Under the pieces are notes generated by a model. It saw nothing but the letters and a program-made list of their open reading frames with translations. It had not been told where the DNA came from and made no database searches. A DNA stretch of 64,000 bases from Vitis vinifera (taxonomy: Eukaryota > Streptophyta > Magnoliopsida > Vitales > Vitaceae), in the NCBI RefSeq assembly GCF_030704535.1, contig NC_081820.1, positions 27,323,001 through 27,387,000 of the forward strand. The letters run 5' to 3'. This document shows, in pieces, positions 1-11,600 of the stretch (position 1 is its first letter; each line of letters begins with the position of its first letter). The translations under genes were made by a program, and so were the position numbers.

Positions 1-2801
1 GTTGACAAGGTTGAATGTGTTGTTGGGGAGTCAGATGGGATTATAGAATTGCTTCAGAATGAAATCGGTGTAGATGTTAAGGTTGCTGACCATGTAGCTG
101 GATCAAATGAACAGATAATTGTCATTACTTCAGAGGAGGTATGCCCTTTCTCTTTCTTCTGTGGAGTAATGTAAATATGTAAAATTCGGGTTTATTCATC
201 TCTAGTTCTAGAGTTGTTGGAAGTGAAAATACTCATGAACTTTACCTTTCAGTATTTGAGCCATACTTTAAATCCAGCTTTGACATATTTGTGTATGTGG
301 GTTTTATAAGGTTCTAACAGATTTCTGATTTCTGCCATTGTGTACTTAGGGCCCTGATGATGAGTTATTTCCTGCTCAAGAAGCTTTATTACATATCCAA
401 ACTCGTATTGTTAATCTTCTCCCCGATAAGGAGAATGTTATTACTACTAGGTTACTTGTTCCATCTAGTGAAATTGGATGCTTCGAGGGACGAGATTGCT
501 CATTATCTGAAATGAGGAGATTAACCGGTGCCAACATACAGATCGTGCCAAGGGAACAGCTTCCTGCATTTATATCAGGGACCGATGAGCTTTTAGAGGT
601 TTGTCACTTAATGCCCATTAAATTCTTATTATAAGATGCATAGGTTTCCAGTTGATTGAAGAGGCTTATTTGTGGATTCTACAATCAAAATTGTCCTAAT
701 GGGAATGCACCATTTGGTACATATGCACAGACTGAATCCTCATGAACAGGCCCTGCAATAACCATATCCAATTCATTCCATGGATTTGGAATGTTGGAAG
801 TGAATGATCCTGAGATGCCGATATATCCTCTATGGATCATGAATTGTTGAATAAAATTACAATCCAAAATTGAGGCTTTAATCCTGGAGTAGCAGATTTA
901 TCTCTATTATCTTGTTGGAAACATTCGAACCAGCAAATGATCCTAAATTGATGCTCATTGCTTATTCAAACATTTGAATAAGGGACAAGAGAGAACAAAA
1001 AGGACATTATGGTGGTGGGATCTATTCCACTTTTCTGAACTGCTCCTTCATGCCTAAGATTGTAGGGGAGATAAAAGCAGCTCGAGATGCTCTTGTTGAG
1101 GTGACATCAAGACTGCGGAGTTACTTATACCGGGAGTTCTTTCCAAAGGATATGCCACCACCTTCTATCTCTGCACCTGGCTCTCTTGAGGCATCTTCTC
1201 CCAATAACATAACCCCAGCTCGTGAAGGTCACACTGCAAGTGATCCTCCTACCACAAACTATCAGAATGTTCAAGCCATAGCATCAGTGCAGCCATCAAA
1301 GGTAATTCTTATTGGTAGAGCAGAAAATGCTATGGTGTTGTTAAGTATAAGGTTCTCCTTATCCCTTTGTTCCTTTTTATCTTGAATTTATGTGTTTTTT
1401 TTTTTTTTAAATGGGTACTAAGTTTGATACTTATGCTGCCTTCCATACCTTAAATGTGTTGTTGAGGAGTGAAAAATCCAACATGCAGAGCACAATATTG
1501 GTTGCAAAAAGAATGATTTTTTTTTTTTTTAGCGAACACAAGATGCCATTGTTTCAGAAAATTATTATATATAATTTCTTTCTTGTCTTATTTTCTTCCT
1601 TTATGTTGTGTTTAAGAATCTTGAAGGCTATGTTGGGTTATTAGAAAACTTGAGGGAAAATACGAGGAAAAGAAAATAGAAAAGAAAAGTAGAAGGAAAT
1701 AAAATAAAAAATAGATTTGAAGTTAATAAATTATTTTTATATATTTTTTCAAACTCGTTTAATTTATTTTGTCTTCATTATATAAAGATTGAATAATTTA
1801 AAAATATATAAAATTTTAATTAATTTTAAATATTCATAATATTTAATTTTTTTCACTATTTTCCATAATGGAATCAAACATGAGAAAACCGTTTTCTTTA
1901 TCATTTTTTTTTCTTTCTGTATCTTTATCATTTTTTTTTTCTTTCCCTAGTACTTTCTGAAAACTAAGCATAACCGAAAAGCTTTCATGATGAATCTTAA
2001 GGAACAGTAGTGCTACTCTTCTTGAGAAGCAGCCTAATGAATTTCACAAATTTGAAAGGAATTTTCTTTCCTCTCATCCCGCATCCAACTGACTGCTGTT
2101 TTCTTAAATTTCTGACCATTGGATTCATGTCAGTTGACAAAGGGAATTTTCATGACGAACATGATTGTCCTTTTAAAAATGTAGCCTTCACTTTGTAGGA
2201 CTCTGGAGGGACTGGTGGTGAAACAGTGAAGCAGAATGAAACTGTGCCAAGCGTTTTGAACAGGTATGAGTTTCTGCTTTACATTATTTATGAAGCCTCT
2301 CTATGAATCACATTCCCATCATACTAACTACCGATCTTTTTTCTTCTAGAATCCCTGTAACGCTTGTCACCAGGAGTACACTTGAAGTTGTCATACCAGA
2401 ACACGCAGTTCCCAAGCTCATAACCAGATCGAAAAACAAGCTTGCCCAGATCAGTGAGGTGAGTCTCATTCCTGCATCCCATCACATACTTGTGACTCGT
2501 GACGCGGCTATTGTCTTGAACTATGTTTTTCCTGGAAACAGTGGTCTGGGGCCAATGTTACCCTGTTGGAAGATAGACTGGAGGCGACAGGAAAGATCAT
2601 TCAAATATCAGGCACCCCTGAGCAGACTGAGAAGGCCCAGAGCTTGCTTCAAGGCTTTATTTTGAGCAGTAACTCTCCCTCTTCCCCCCCCCCACTTACC
2701 ACACACATGGAGCTTATCATCGCCCACCATTTCTAAGTTTGGAACACCACCTTACTGGTTTTGTATTTTTTGTTTAATCAGTTTCAGAAGACGGGCCATA
2801 A
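1..2801 (+). CDS. RCF3: KH-domain RNA-binding protein, RCF3/HOS5-like (3' part)
   Basis: The 5' end lies outside the window. Exons by splice signal and phase are 1-138, 350-598, 1059-1301, 2199-2263, 2350-2458, 2542-2668 and 2782-2801, giving about 316 residues. They hold the end of one KH domain, a complete KH domain (exons 2-3, starting near TTRLLVPSS) and a last KH domain (exons 5-6, from PVTLVTRS to QSLLQGFIL). A low-complexity Pro/Ser linker separates the last two. I place the stop in a 20-nt terminal exon that gives the tail ISEDGP; without that 113-bp intron the frame would read on to a stop at 2736. RCF3 (HOS5/SHINY1) is a nuclear KH protein acting with the CTD phosphatase CPL1 in stress-gene expression, pre-mRNA processing and miRNA biogenesis (known of the family). 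The RCF3 name rests on the KH order, the tail and the L9/TPR neighbours. Another KH paralogue is possible. Confidence 0.82.
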
Positions 2802-4079
2802 GGTTGTGGGAGAAGGATGCATGTTAGGACAAAGCTGGCTGACCAGGGACAGTTCCCTCGCGGTCGTCTGTCATCTGATTCCCAGATGAAGCTCAGAAGA
2901 GCACAGGGCATTTTGCTTGGTAATCCAGGAATATGTAGTCAATGGTGTAGTCTATGTATTTAGATCTTTTGTATGACCTGCCTGCAGGTGTAGGAGTGAA
3001 CATCTTGAAAGAGAAAAAGCTGGTTCTTCTGTAAATTGATGACTCTGAAAGCTTTCTCCCTGAAAAAATTCTCATCTTCATGTCTTCTGCAAATGTGTTA
3101 ATGGGAAAGCTGCTGCTGTTGAGGATGTTCTTGTTTTCTTTTCCCCATCCTATGCCAATAACTTTGTTTTGATCCTTTCTTTTGGTGGAAATGAGTTGTA
3201 AGGTTTTAGTTTTTTCATTGCATGTCATCCAAATGGAGCATTAGAAATATGATGTACATGAAAGTTATCCGTCCGTGAAGAGTTTTGGCTCAAGATTGTA
3301 GGGGAATGTTTGGTAATGTTTTTTAAAATAGCTTTCTGAAAAACAGCTTTTGAAATGTTTTCAAGAATAAAATTTTGAAATTCAAATATGAAAAATAGTG
3401 TTTTTACTTATTTGTTGCGAAGATATTACGCACTTATGGACTACGTGAAAATTAATTAGCAGTTAGCACCAACACTTGGCATAAAATACCTAAAATATCT
3501 CAAATTTATTGTAAAAAATAATATGCTTTTAGATCAAATTTTCAAAAACAGTTTTTGGTAAAACAAAGTTTCCAAAAGATTAAAAACTGTTGTTTGTTTT
3601 TAGAACAAAATTATTTTCAAGAATGGGCTTCACATATTTGGTGTTTGTTTCGTAAAATGTTTTTTAAAATCAAGTTTTTAATATAATTCTTAATTATTTT
3701 CAAAAACAAAACTCTATCTTGGGAGTCATTTAGAAAATAATTTTCTTGGCTTGTTTTTGGTGAAGATGGTGTGTGCTTACATATAAAATAAAAATTCGTC
3801 ATTTATTTTTCATATTTTCAATTGTTTTTCAAAACACTTAAAAATTACATTAATTTTGGTTTTAAAAATACCCTATTTCTCGTAACAATTTTTCAAAAGA
3901 AGTTTTTGTTAAAAAATTATCAAATGTGTTTTCTATGTATTTTGTTCGGGAAGTATTTTCAAAAATTATTCTCTAACATAATTCAAGTTTGTGTGGAAGT
4001 TTGAAATATTCTTAACATGTTATTTTATATTTTCATATATTTTTTTAAAATGAACTCTTATATTTAGTGTTTTATTCTT

Positions 4080-4115
<36 letters not shown>

Positions 4116-4330
4116 AAATATTTTAATTATTTTTCATACTTGTACAATTATTTTCCACCCATTGAAAACTTTTGTACAATAAAAAAAAATTCATGTAAGA
4201 TTTTTAATTATTTTATTTTTTCAATAAAATGTGATACAAATATTTTATTTTATTTTTTTACATTTTTAAGTTAATCAACACCGTGTTTGGCAATACGAAT
4301 TCTTTGGATGCGTTTCTGAGACAATTTTCC
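2802..4330. other. Intergenic: RCF3 3' UTR, then AT-rich DNA
   Basis: Roughly the first 450 bases are mixed-composition sequence consistent with a 3' UTR. From about 3302 to 4295 the DNA is very AT-rich, with recurring AAAACAG/CTGTTTT and TTTTCAAAA words, and it is flanked by similar GTTTGG(T/C)AA words at about 3308 and 4284. It contains a (AT)15 run at 4083-4112. It could be an old non-coding repeat, but no inverted repeats or target-site duplication were found by eye. No credible ORF is present. Confidence 0.5.
4083..4112. repeat. (AT)15 microsatellite
   Basis: Uninterrupted AT dinucleotide run within AT-rich intergenic DNA. Confidence 0.95.
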
Positions 4331-5124
4331 ACCTAACACCCAAACACACGTTATTCTCTGTTTGCTTCGCCTGCAAGAGGCAGAGTCGAAGAAGAAACAC
4401 ACTCCAAAAAAACCCTAACCCCCCTCTCTCTCGACCACCGCCGTCGCCGCCTGAAAGGTCACTATTTCCGGTACGTCTGCATCTTCCTTTTAACACTTCG
4501 TTTGGTTTTTCGAACAATAGAGGAAATGAAAAGAAATTCAAATTGTGAATAGAAATGAAAAACTCATTGCAACTTTCTGTTTGGTTGCCTTGAAAACAAA
4601 AGTCATAATTAACTTCACCTACTACTAGCATTTGGACTTTTTGAGACGATGTTTTCATTTTCAGGAAATAAAAACAACAATGAGTGTGAGGTTCAGGTTT
4701 TCATTCTTTCCCCCGCTTTCTCAGCTACCAAACAGGGACGATTATTTCGTTTGATCCGAGTTCGTTCTCTGATGTTTGCATATGAATTCTTTCATTATAC
4801 ACATTTCTTAGATATCTTGTCCATGACATGAGTTTGAGCTACACATGCTTGATAAAAGGTCTCTATGAAACTTGATCGAAACTTCGATAATTTGGTTATC
4901 TATGACGATTACTAATGCTTTCCGACCATTGCAAATGATGCTGTACCAGTAATAAAATTTAAAGTGTTTAAGCTCTCTTACTGTAGTTTTTCCAACAATT
5001 TTGTATTACCCATATGCTGATTACTTGTTTTCAATCTCTCTTTTTTCGGATTGTTAAATACATTTTAATCTGATTTATAAATGAAATCTTTCTATGAGAA
5101 GGGAAATTGTGAAAGAGATACCAG

Positions 5125-7231
5125 ATGGCTTATATGCAATATGGAAGAAATATCCTCCGCCACATTGTTAAAGATGTGGGTTCTCAATGCTCAGATCGGG
5201 TAGTGAATCCGCTCCTATATGTTTGTCAAGGAGTTCGATACAGGAAGTTGGAGGTTATTCTTACAACGGTAAGAATGTAGATTGGAAAATTGTTGATTTT
5301 CTTGTTTGGTTCAGTATGTTGGCTTTTAATTTATTGTTGATTGGTTTTGTATATTCAGAACATAGATAAGCTGGGCAAAGCAGGTGAGACAGTGAAGGTT
5401 GCTCCTGGGTATTTTCGCAACCATTTGATGCCCAAGTTGCTTGCAGTCCCAAATATTGAGAAGTTTGCTTATCTCATCAGCGAGCAGCGCAAGGTTATTG
5501 TCTCTGAATATGTCTCATCAACAACTCAATTTTTGTAGTTCATTACCTTTTTTTTTTTTTTCTGGTGTGTGTGGGGTATCCATTTCTTTATGAGTGCATT
5601 CAGCTGTACTGGGGAACTCCCTTTACTTGTGTTTCACTACTGCTGTACTTATCCAACTCAAATATAGTTATTGACATGGAAAAAGGGCTAAAACAAACAT
5701 GGGGTTTACTCATTATTTTGGTGATAACTGCTAATTTTTTTAGAGAAGGCAAAAGTGGTTACTAGCAATACCCGACCCTACTTGGAACCTTAATTTATTT
5801 GCTCGTATATGCAGTTTATTATCCAGATTCTGCTGCTTTTGAATTAAGATACAGTTCTTGGAACCTTAGTGAATTCATGTCTAGTGCATTTTACCTATGC
5901 ATTTGTGTTGTGCATCAGCAGCATCACTTCATATCATTCATATTGCTTGGTTTTAATGGAATGCTAGCTGAGGTGTTATCTTCTGAACTTGTAAACCTGG
6001 GTTGCTTTTCCAAGTTTGCCAATTTAACTTTTGCCATCTTATCTTGATTTACGTTCATTAAAAAATATGTTCTGTTCCTCTGTTTGATACTAACTTATCG
6101 ATTCCATTCTTCTACTTGTTTTAATCAGCTTTACCAACCTGAGGAAGTGGAAGAGGTTAAAGAAGTTGTAGAGACTGAGGAAGACAAGATGAAAGAATAT
6201 CATACTGCAGCTAAACGTCTAGAAACTACTAGAGTGGTTGGTGCCCCACTCTTGAAGCTCTTAATGTTTTAATAATGTTGATTCTAGTTTATTAATATTT
6301 CCGTCCTTCCATTTTTTTCCCCTTGAAATCTTGTAATTATATAAGAGTATAAAATGAAATGAAATGAAATCAAGATTTTGAATAATGCATGCTGTTCCTA
6401 GAGGGTGGTGCTTATAGTTTAACTCATAGAAATTTGTTGTCTTTGGTACAAGAATCAAACATATTTCATCTTACTTGTGGGTCTCATATCTGACATAGAT
6501 AATGCGTTTTTAGGCTTTCAGGAGGTTCATTAAGTTTGAAAAGGGCCAGCCTGTGAGGAAGGGTGAACCCTTAGAGTTGCGTTCACCCATCACAAAGGAT
6601 GATCTTGTGGCAGAGGTATGTTTTTTTAATCTCATTGTTAACAACTTGTTCCCTTGAAAACAACAAAGAGATGTGCTCTTAATACATCCTATTGTTCGAA
6701 TTCCGTGCTCTTTTCAATTCTTGGTAATTTTTAAGGAGAAAATTAGGTACTACTTGTTTAGACTTCTAAAAAGGACTTAAGCATGGAAAACAATACACAC
6801 ACACACTTATATGTATATATGCAAACAGCAAACTGCTTCCCAGTATAGTTATTGTCCACTTTGGGCCCAATGGGCCTTGTGGCTTTAAAAAGCCATCTTC
6901 ATACCACCATTTGGAATAACTTGCTCCCTCCTGTGTAAATACTATCCGCCTTGTGCCAATGGACTTGTTTCTTCACCCTCTTGCTTAGCGCTTCTTCACT
7001 AGACTGTATTGCTTAGCCTATTTTTGAAGTTTATTTTGTATTCATACTGTTGCTACACCATGTCAGGTGGCAAGGCAGCTTTCCGTGCAGGTAGAACCCG
7101 AAAGCCTGCATCTACCTTCTCCTTTGACGCATGTGGGAGAGTTTGAGGTGCCGCTCCGACTACCAAAGTCCATCCCTTTGCCGGAGGGAAAGGTCCGCTG
7201 GACTCTCAAAGTTAAAATCCGCTGCAAATGA
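5125..7231 (+). CDS. Ribosomal protein bL9, mitochondrial type
   Basis: Five exons, 5125-5268, 5359-5493, 6129-6236, 6514-6615 and 7067-7231, join to a 217-aa protein. Exon 2 carries the bL9 N-domain: a GxxGxxVxVxxGYxRNxLxP pattern that fits the L9 signature, which binds 23S-type rRNA at the base of the L1 stalk. An Arg-rich amphipathic N-terminus of about 40 residues precedes it and looks like an organelle presequence. An acidic coiled-coil linker (exon 3, EEVEEVKEVVETEE) leads to the C-terminal domain, which ends near KVKIRCK. The end of exon 3 is ambiguous by 3 bases (6233 or 6236); both keep frame. The 5' UTR probably has an exon ending at 4470 before GTACGT. The mitochondrial assignment rests on its family resemblance to the Arabidopsis gene beside RCF3; a plastid location is less likely but not excluded. 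Confidence 0.88.
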
Positions 7232-8242
7232 AGAACAATGACTTAGCTAGATAGGCTGTTTCTCTGATTCTCTTTTATCTTTGAGTATTGAAAGTTCTTG
7301 TGGAATTTGTTTTTGTATCCTCTGGAAAAAAATATGGATGCCTGTTATCTGTAAGGGTCGGGATTTGTTCCTGTAGATGGGAAAAATTGCTTTTGAATAA
7401 ATGAATGAATGATTAAATCTGAGTTCTTTTCCTGGTTTTTTTGGCTGCAGCTATCTCCATGATTTTTATTGCCTTAGCATGAATGCTATATTGGAAGGCT
7501 GATTGCTATGAAGCTTACTAGAAAATTTGATGGGACTCTTGATATTTGTCCTCCACTTTCTACAAAGGTGTGTTTTGGTCGGATAGGCCTGTTTGGTAAC
7601 CATTCTTGAAAGCAGTTTTCTGTTTTTTATAATAGAATTTTCTAATTTAGAAAATAGATTGGTAAATCCTTAATGGAAGTACTTTTTTGGAAATTTATTC
7701 TCGAAACATATTTTTTGAATAAATTTGAGGTATTTTGGGTTAATTTTTGGTCAAATGTTTTGAGCAAGAATGGAAAAGACGGAGAATGTTTTAGAAAATT
7801 GTGTTGTATATGATTATATGGGTATTAAGAATGAAACACTATTTTTCATGTTTGGATTTTTAAATAGATCTTGTTTTTGAAAAAAAAAAAAAGCTTATAA
7901 AACAAATGAAAAAAAAAAAAATGAATCATTTTCCTTAGCCAAAGTATTAGGAATGGATAATTGGCTGAATAGGGGTTTTTAGGCAAAATATTTTAGGGTA
8001 ACAATCAATGAAAAAATTCTTATTAAATTATAAATTCAACCCATATAAAAATTATTGCAAAAACCCTTTTGAGTGTAGTTCAATGGGATGTAAATATATT
8101 TAAGTAGTTTACTATAGAGAGACAAACCCATATCACTCCAAACATATTAGGGTATGTAGCCAAAATGTATTAAAGAAATAATAATAAAATTATTAAATTA
8201 TAAATTCAACTTATAATATTGTCAAATAGAGAAAAAAATTCC

Positions 8243-8246
<4 letters not shown>

Positions 8247-8282
<36 letters not shown>
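8247..8282. repeat. (TA)18 microsatellite
   Basis: Uninterrupted TA dinucleotide run of 36 bases in AT-rich intergenic DNA. Confidence 0.95.
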
Positions 8283-8285
<3 letters not shown>

Positions 8286-8460
8286 TTTTTAATTCTATAA
8301 ATATGTTTCCGTAAATACCTATTAGACTTTAGGCATATAATATTTACATGGTTGGAAATCACCCCAAAATGGGAGTCTGTTCGTATTTAAAATAATATTA
8401 TAATTGATTCTCAACTCCATGTCAGCAATTTATCTATGTGTCGATTTAGACATAAAATTT

Positions 8461-8583
8461 GGGCCCAATGGGCTTTACATAAACCCAATAAAAAAAAGGA
8501 CATAAAGGTTCGATGGGCTCCAGCCCACCCAGAACAGTTATGCTGAGTCATCCTACGTGGCTCAGCCTGGTTGACACGTCAGC
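8461..8583 (+). promoter_or_regulatory. Proximal promoter motifs of the TPR gene: site II-like and ACGT elements
   Basis: The region holds GGGCCCAATGGGCT at the left end and TGGGCTCCAGCCCA near 8514. An ACGTGG core lies near 8555 and the near-palindrome TGACACGTCA at 8572-8581. These lie 80-200 bases upstream of the ATG at 8663. GGCCCA/TGGGCY site II elements are known TCP-factor targets in genes for organelle and housekeeping proteins, and ACGT cores are bZIP/bHLH targets. Binding here is inference from motif and position only. Confidence 0.45.
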
Positions 8584-8662
8584 TGTGGCTCAGGCACTCT
8601 TAACCAAGGGCTTAAGTTAGCATTCGGTGCAGATTAAGGTTCTCTGCTGTTCACCTCGCACC

Positions 8663-11600
8663 ATGGCTGCTTCCCTTCTTCTCCCCTCTCAGAGGTACTC
8701 CCTCAAGAAATTTTCCATTTGGGTTTTCACATCGTTTTTTAGCTGGGATTTTTTTTATTCTTTTTGTATTTTTTTGTTATGAATGTGGTGTTTGATTGCT
8801 GAGATAACGAAGGATAGAAAGAAAATTGGAGTTACAAAAACCATTTCTCGACCCTCTTAAACTGTTTTAGGGGTCCATGTTTGAATTTTCTGTGGGTTTT
8901 TTTTTTTTTCCTCTTTGAGTGGTTCTCTGTTTGAGTTTGTGATTCTTCTGGTTTTCTCCTTTTTGTCAATGCTTTGTTTGGCTGCTGTGAAAAAAAAAAG
9001 AAAAAAAAAAGGAACAAAACAAAGCTTGGAATTTTAAAAGCGGTGGACGATAAATCAGTTTAGTTCAGATTCTTTTGGATTGGGTTTGTGATAATCTTGT
9101 TTGGGCGTGAGATTAAATAAGTTATTGCAATCTTCTACAAAACATTGAATTTAACAGTGTTGGAATTGCCCGTTAAGCCTTTAGAGGAGAACAAAATTAT
9201 CATCAACGGAATTTACTATAGAAATGGACTAAACCCCCCTTACTAAATGGGAACAGCATTTTGAAATTAATAGGTCATGTTAATTTTGCTTTTCTAATGG
9301 AGAAATGGTGGGTTGGAGAACCTAATATATATGATTTTTCTTGGATGTAGGGCAGAACATGAAATGCAGTAATGAGTTTATGAATAGTTGTATGATAAAG
9401 CCTTTCGTGTAGTCAAGTTTACAAAGAACAAACATGGTCTGTGAAGAAGTCTTGGTGTGGTCGAGTCTTATTCCAGGTTTTGACTTCCATTCCAAAGAAA
9501 AATCACATCCCTCTTCCTTTGGTAGATTACTAATCCATTTGTTTCTATCTCTTGCTTTAAGTAGTCTTCAGTCAATCATACTGGACTAAACAATTGTTTG
9601 ATTTTTCTCCTGTCATCACTAGATTTTCTTTTCCATCTTTTTATATTTGTATTCATTATTTATTAGTTACTTGAGATGGGTTCATCTATGTAGTCTAATA
9701 TTGTTTTCACTATGACCTCTTCAGGATCAGCCAAATGCGCATGCATTCAGAAGATTTGACAAAAGATGTCATGTGCTTCTCTCTTTGTCTCAAACGCCAG
9801 AAATGCAACATCAAGCTATACATGATTCCTGCTAGCACTATTGTTCATCATGGTGTTTTGAGACCTTTTGCGACAATTGGCTCTTCAGGAGCAGATGGGA
9901 TTAACCAAGGAAATCATGTTTCTTTGGGTGTTTTTGCACCAAACAAATTTCAAAGGTTCTGTGATTTTTTATTATTTATGTGTTAGTAATGCCTCTGACC
10001 TTCCATTGAACATCTGAAGTATTTACATACATAATATTTTGAGGACTATTAGCAGTTGTGCTCACTGTATCTAAATAAAAGCTATTAGTGAGTTTTAAAT
10101 ACACGTTTTGGTTTTTGGAAATTGACTATCAGAGTATTTTCTGCCTTCAGGTCTAGAACATTGCTTCATAGCTCTTCAAGTCCCTCGGGTGATGAGAATG
10201 ATTTTGAAAGACAGTTGCAGGAGTTGTTTAATGCAGTCAAAACTATGATTAAGATGGGGAACAAAAAGGATGCCATAGACCTACTTCAAGCAAATTACGA
10301 AGCTGTGAAAGAACAGATAGATGTGGGTGCCAAGGGAATGGAACAAGCTGCTATTCTTGACATCATAGTCTTGGGTTACATGCTTGTTGGGGACTTAAAG
10401 TTGGTTAGATCCCTGTTGGATATGGTAACTCCTCTTTTGCATGAGCATTGTATTTGTCACCCTGATTTAGCAAATTATGTTTACTGTTAAATAGCCATTC
10501 ATTCCTTTGGTTTTTCATAGTAATTATTCATGGCACAGTAGTTATCTGAATGTTCCCAATTGGAATTTTGCTATACTTCATGTCAGTTATAAAATTTTTA
10601 TGGTTAACAAGAGGTGCTTGATAGGATGGGTTTAAGATAAGTGGGTGAGACCCAATTCAGGAAAAAGATCAAAGGCCTAGCCAATGCAAGCAAGGCTGGA
10701 AAAAGAATAATATGTTTTAGAGAGTTGCACCATCTTCAGCATAGTGAACTATGAACATTTTAGAATTAGATAAAAAAAAAAAAGAAAAAAGAGGAAAGCA
10801 ATTGGAGATTAATTCCTTGCATAGAGAATGGGTTAAAATTCATGGAAATGGGCCTCTAGATAGAAAGAAGGATTATGGTCAGGAAGGCTCTTTCAAAAAT
10901 CAAACTCACACAATATTTTCTTCAAAAAACTAATCTAGAGCTTTTAGATAGAAACATGTGAAAGCCATTTTAGAGGGCCCATTTAGAGAGTGGTTTCTCT
11001 CCTGAAGAATGGAGCTTGTGGAGGATAACCTGTTATTTGGGATTTCTAGGATGTTTGTTAGTATAGAATAGTATCCTTCGAGGAGCTTTATCCTTACTGG
11101 TCATATTTTGTCCTACTCTGGAGGTGAAATGGTGGTTGCTTCTACCTTTGGTCATATTCTTGCATATGTTACTGAAAGATAATGGGCTACATCCTATGTC
11201 AATATTGGAACTCGTGTAACTTGGATTTCACATTTCTTTTATTTTCCTTCTAACTATGTTTTCTTGTTTCTTTTTTTTTTCTCTTTTGTTCATGTTCATG
11301 ATGGCCAGATGGACAAAATCGTTGATGGTTTAAAGGATGATGAAGCACTTCTAGATTCGGTACTCTTGCATATGGGAAGTGTGTACTCAACTTTGGGGAA
11401 GTTTGAGAAATCCATGCTCATGTACCGGAGGGCTCTTGAAATTCTAGAGATGACATATGGTAATTTCAAACTTTGAGGTCCAATGTTTGACATCAACCAT
11501 AACTTGACTTAGCTGTTGCCAGTCCATGTTGTCAGCCTAGGCACTCTTGTCTAAATTGCTGATTTTATTTGAGAATAGATTCCCTGGATGGAGTTAATTT

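Larger units (their letters stand above)
7232..8662. other. Intergenic: L9 3' UTR, AT-rich repeat-like DNA, TPR-gene promoter
   Basis: About 7232-7430 looks like the L9 3' UTR. From 7591, which begins GTTTGGTAAC, to about 8440 the DNA is AT-rich with TTTTGAAAA-type words and a (TA)18 run, probably decayed repeat. From about 8461 the composition changes to promoter-like sequence with GGCCCA/TGGGCT and ACGT-core motifs ahead of the TPR gene. Confidence 0.5.

Noticed and set aside
4275-4658. Minus-strand 127-codon frame
   Set aside because: It covers the leader and first intron of the L9 gene on the other strand and has no recognisable motif.
6690-6712. GTTCGAATTCC as a tRNA T-loop
   Set aside because: No matching D-arm, anticodon arm or acceptor stem could be folded around it, and it lies in an L9 intron. 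No tRNA was seen elsewhere.
6840-7010. TTGTCCACTTTGGGCCCAAT-like text in L9 intron 4 as a named transposable element
   Set aside because: It resembles text seen in plant dispersed repeats, but no ends, duplications or family could be identified by eye.
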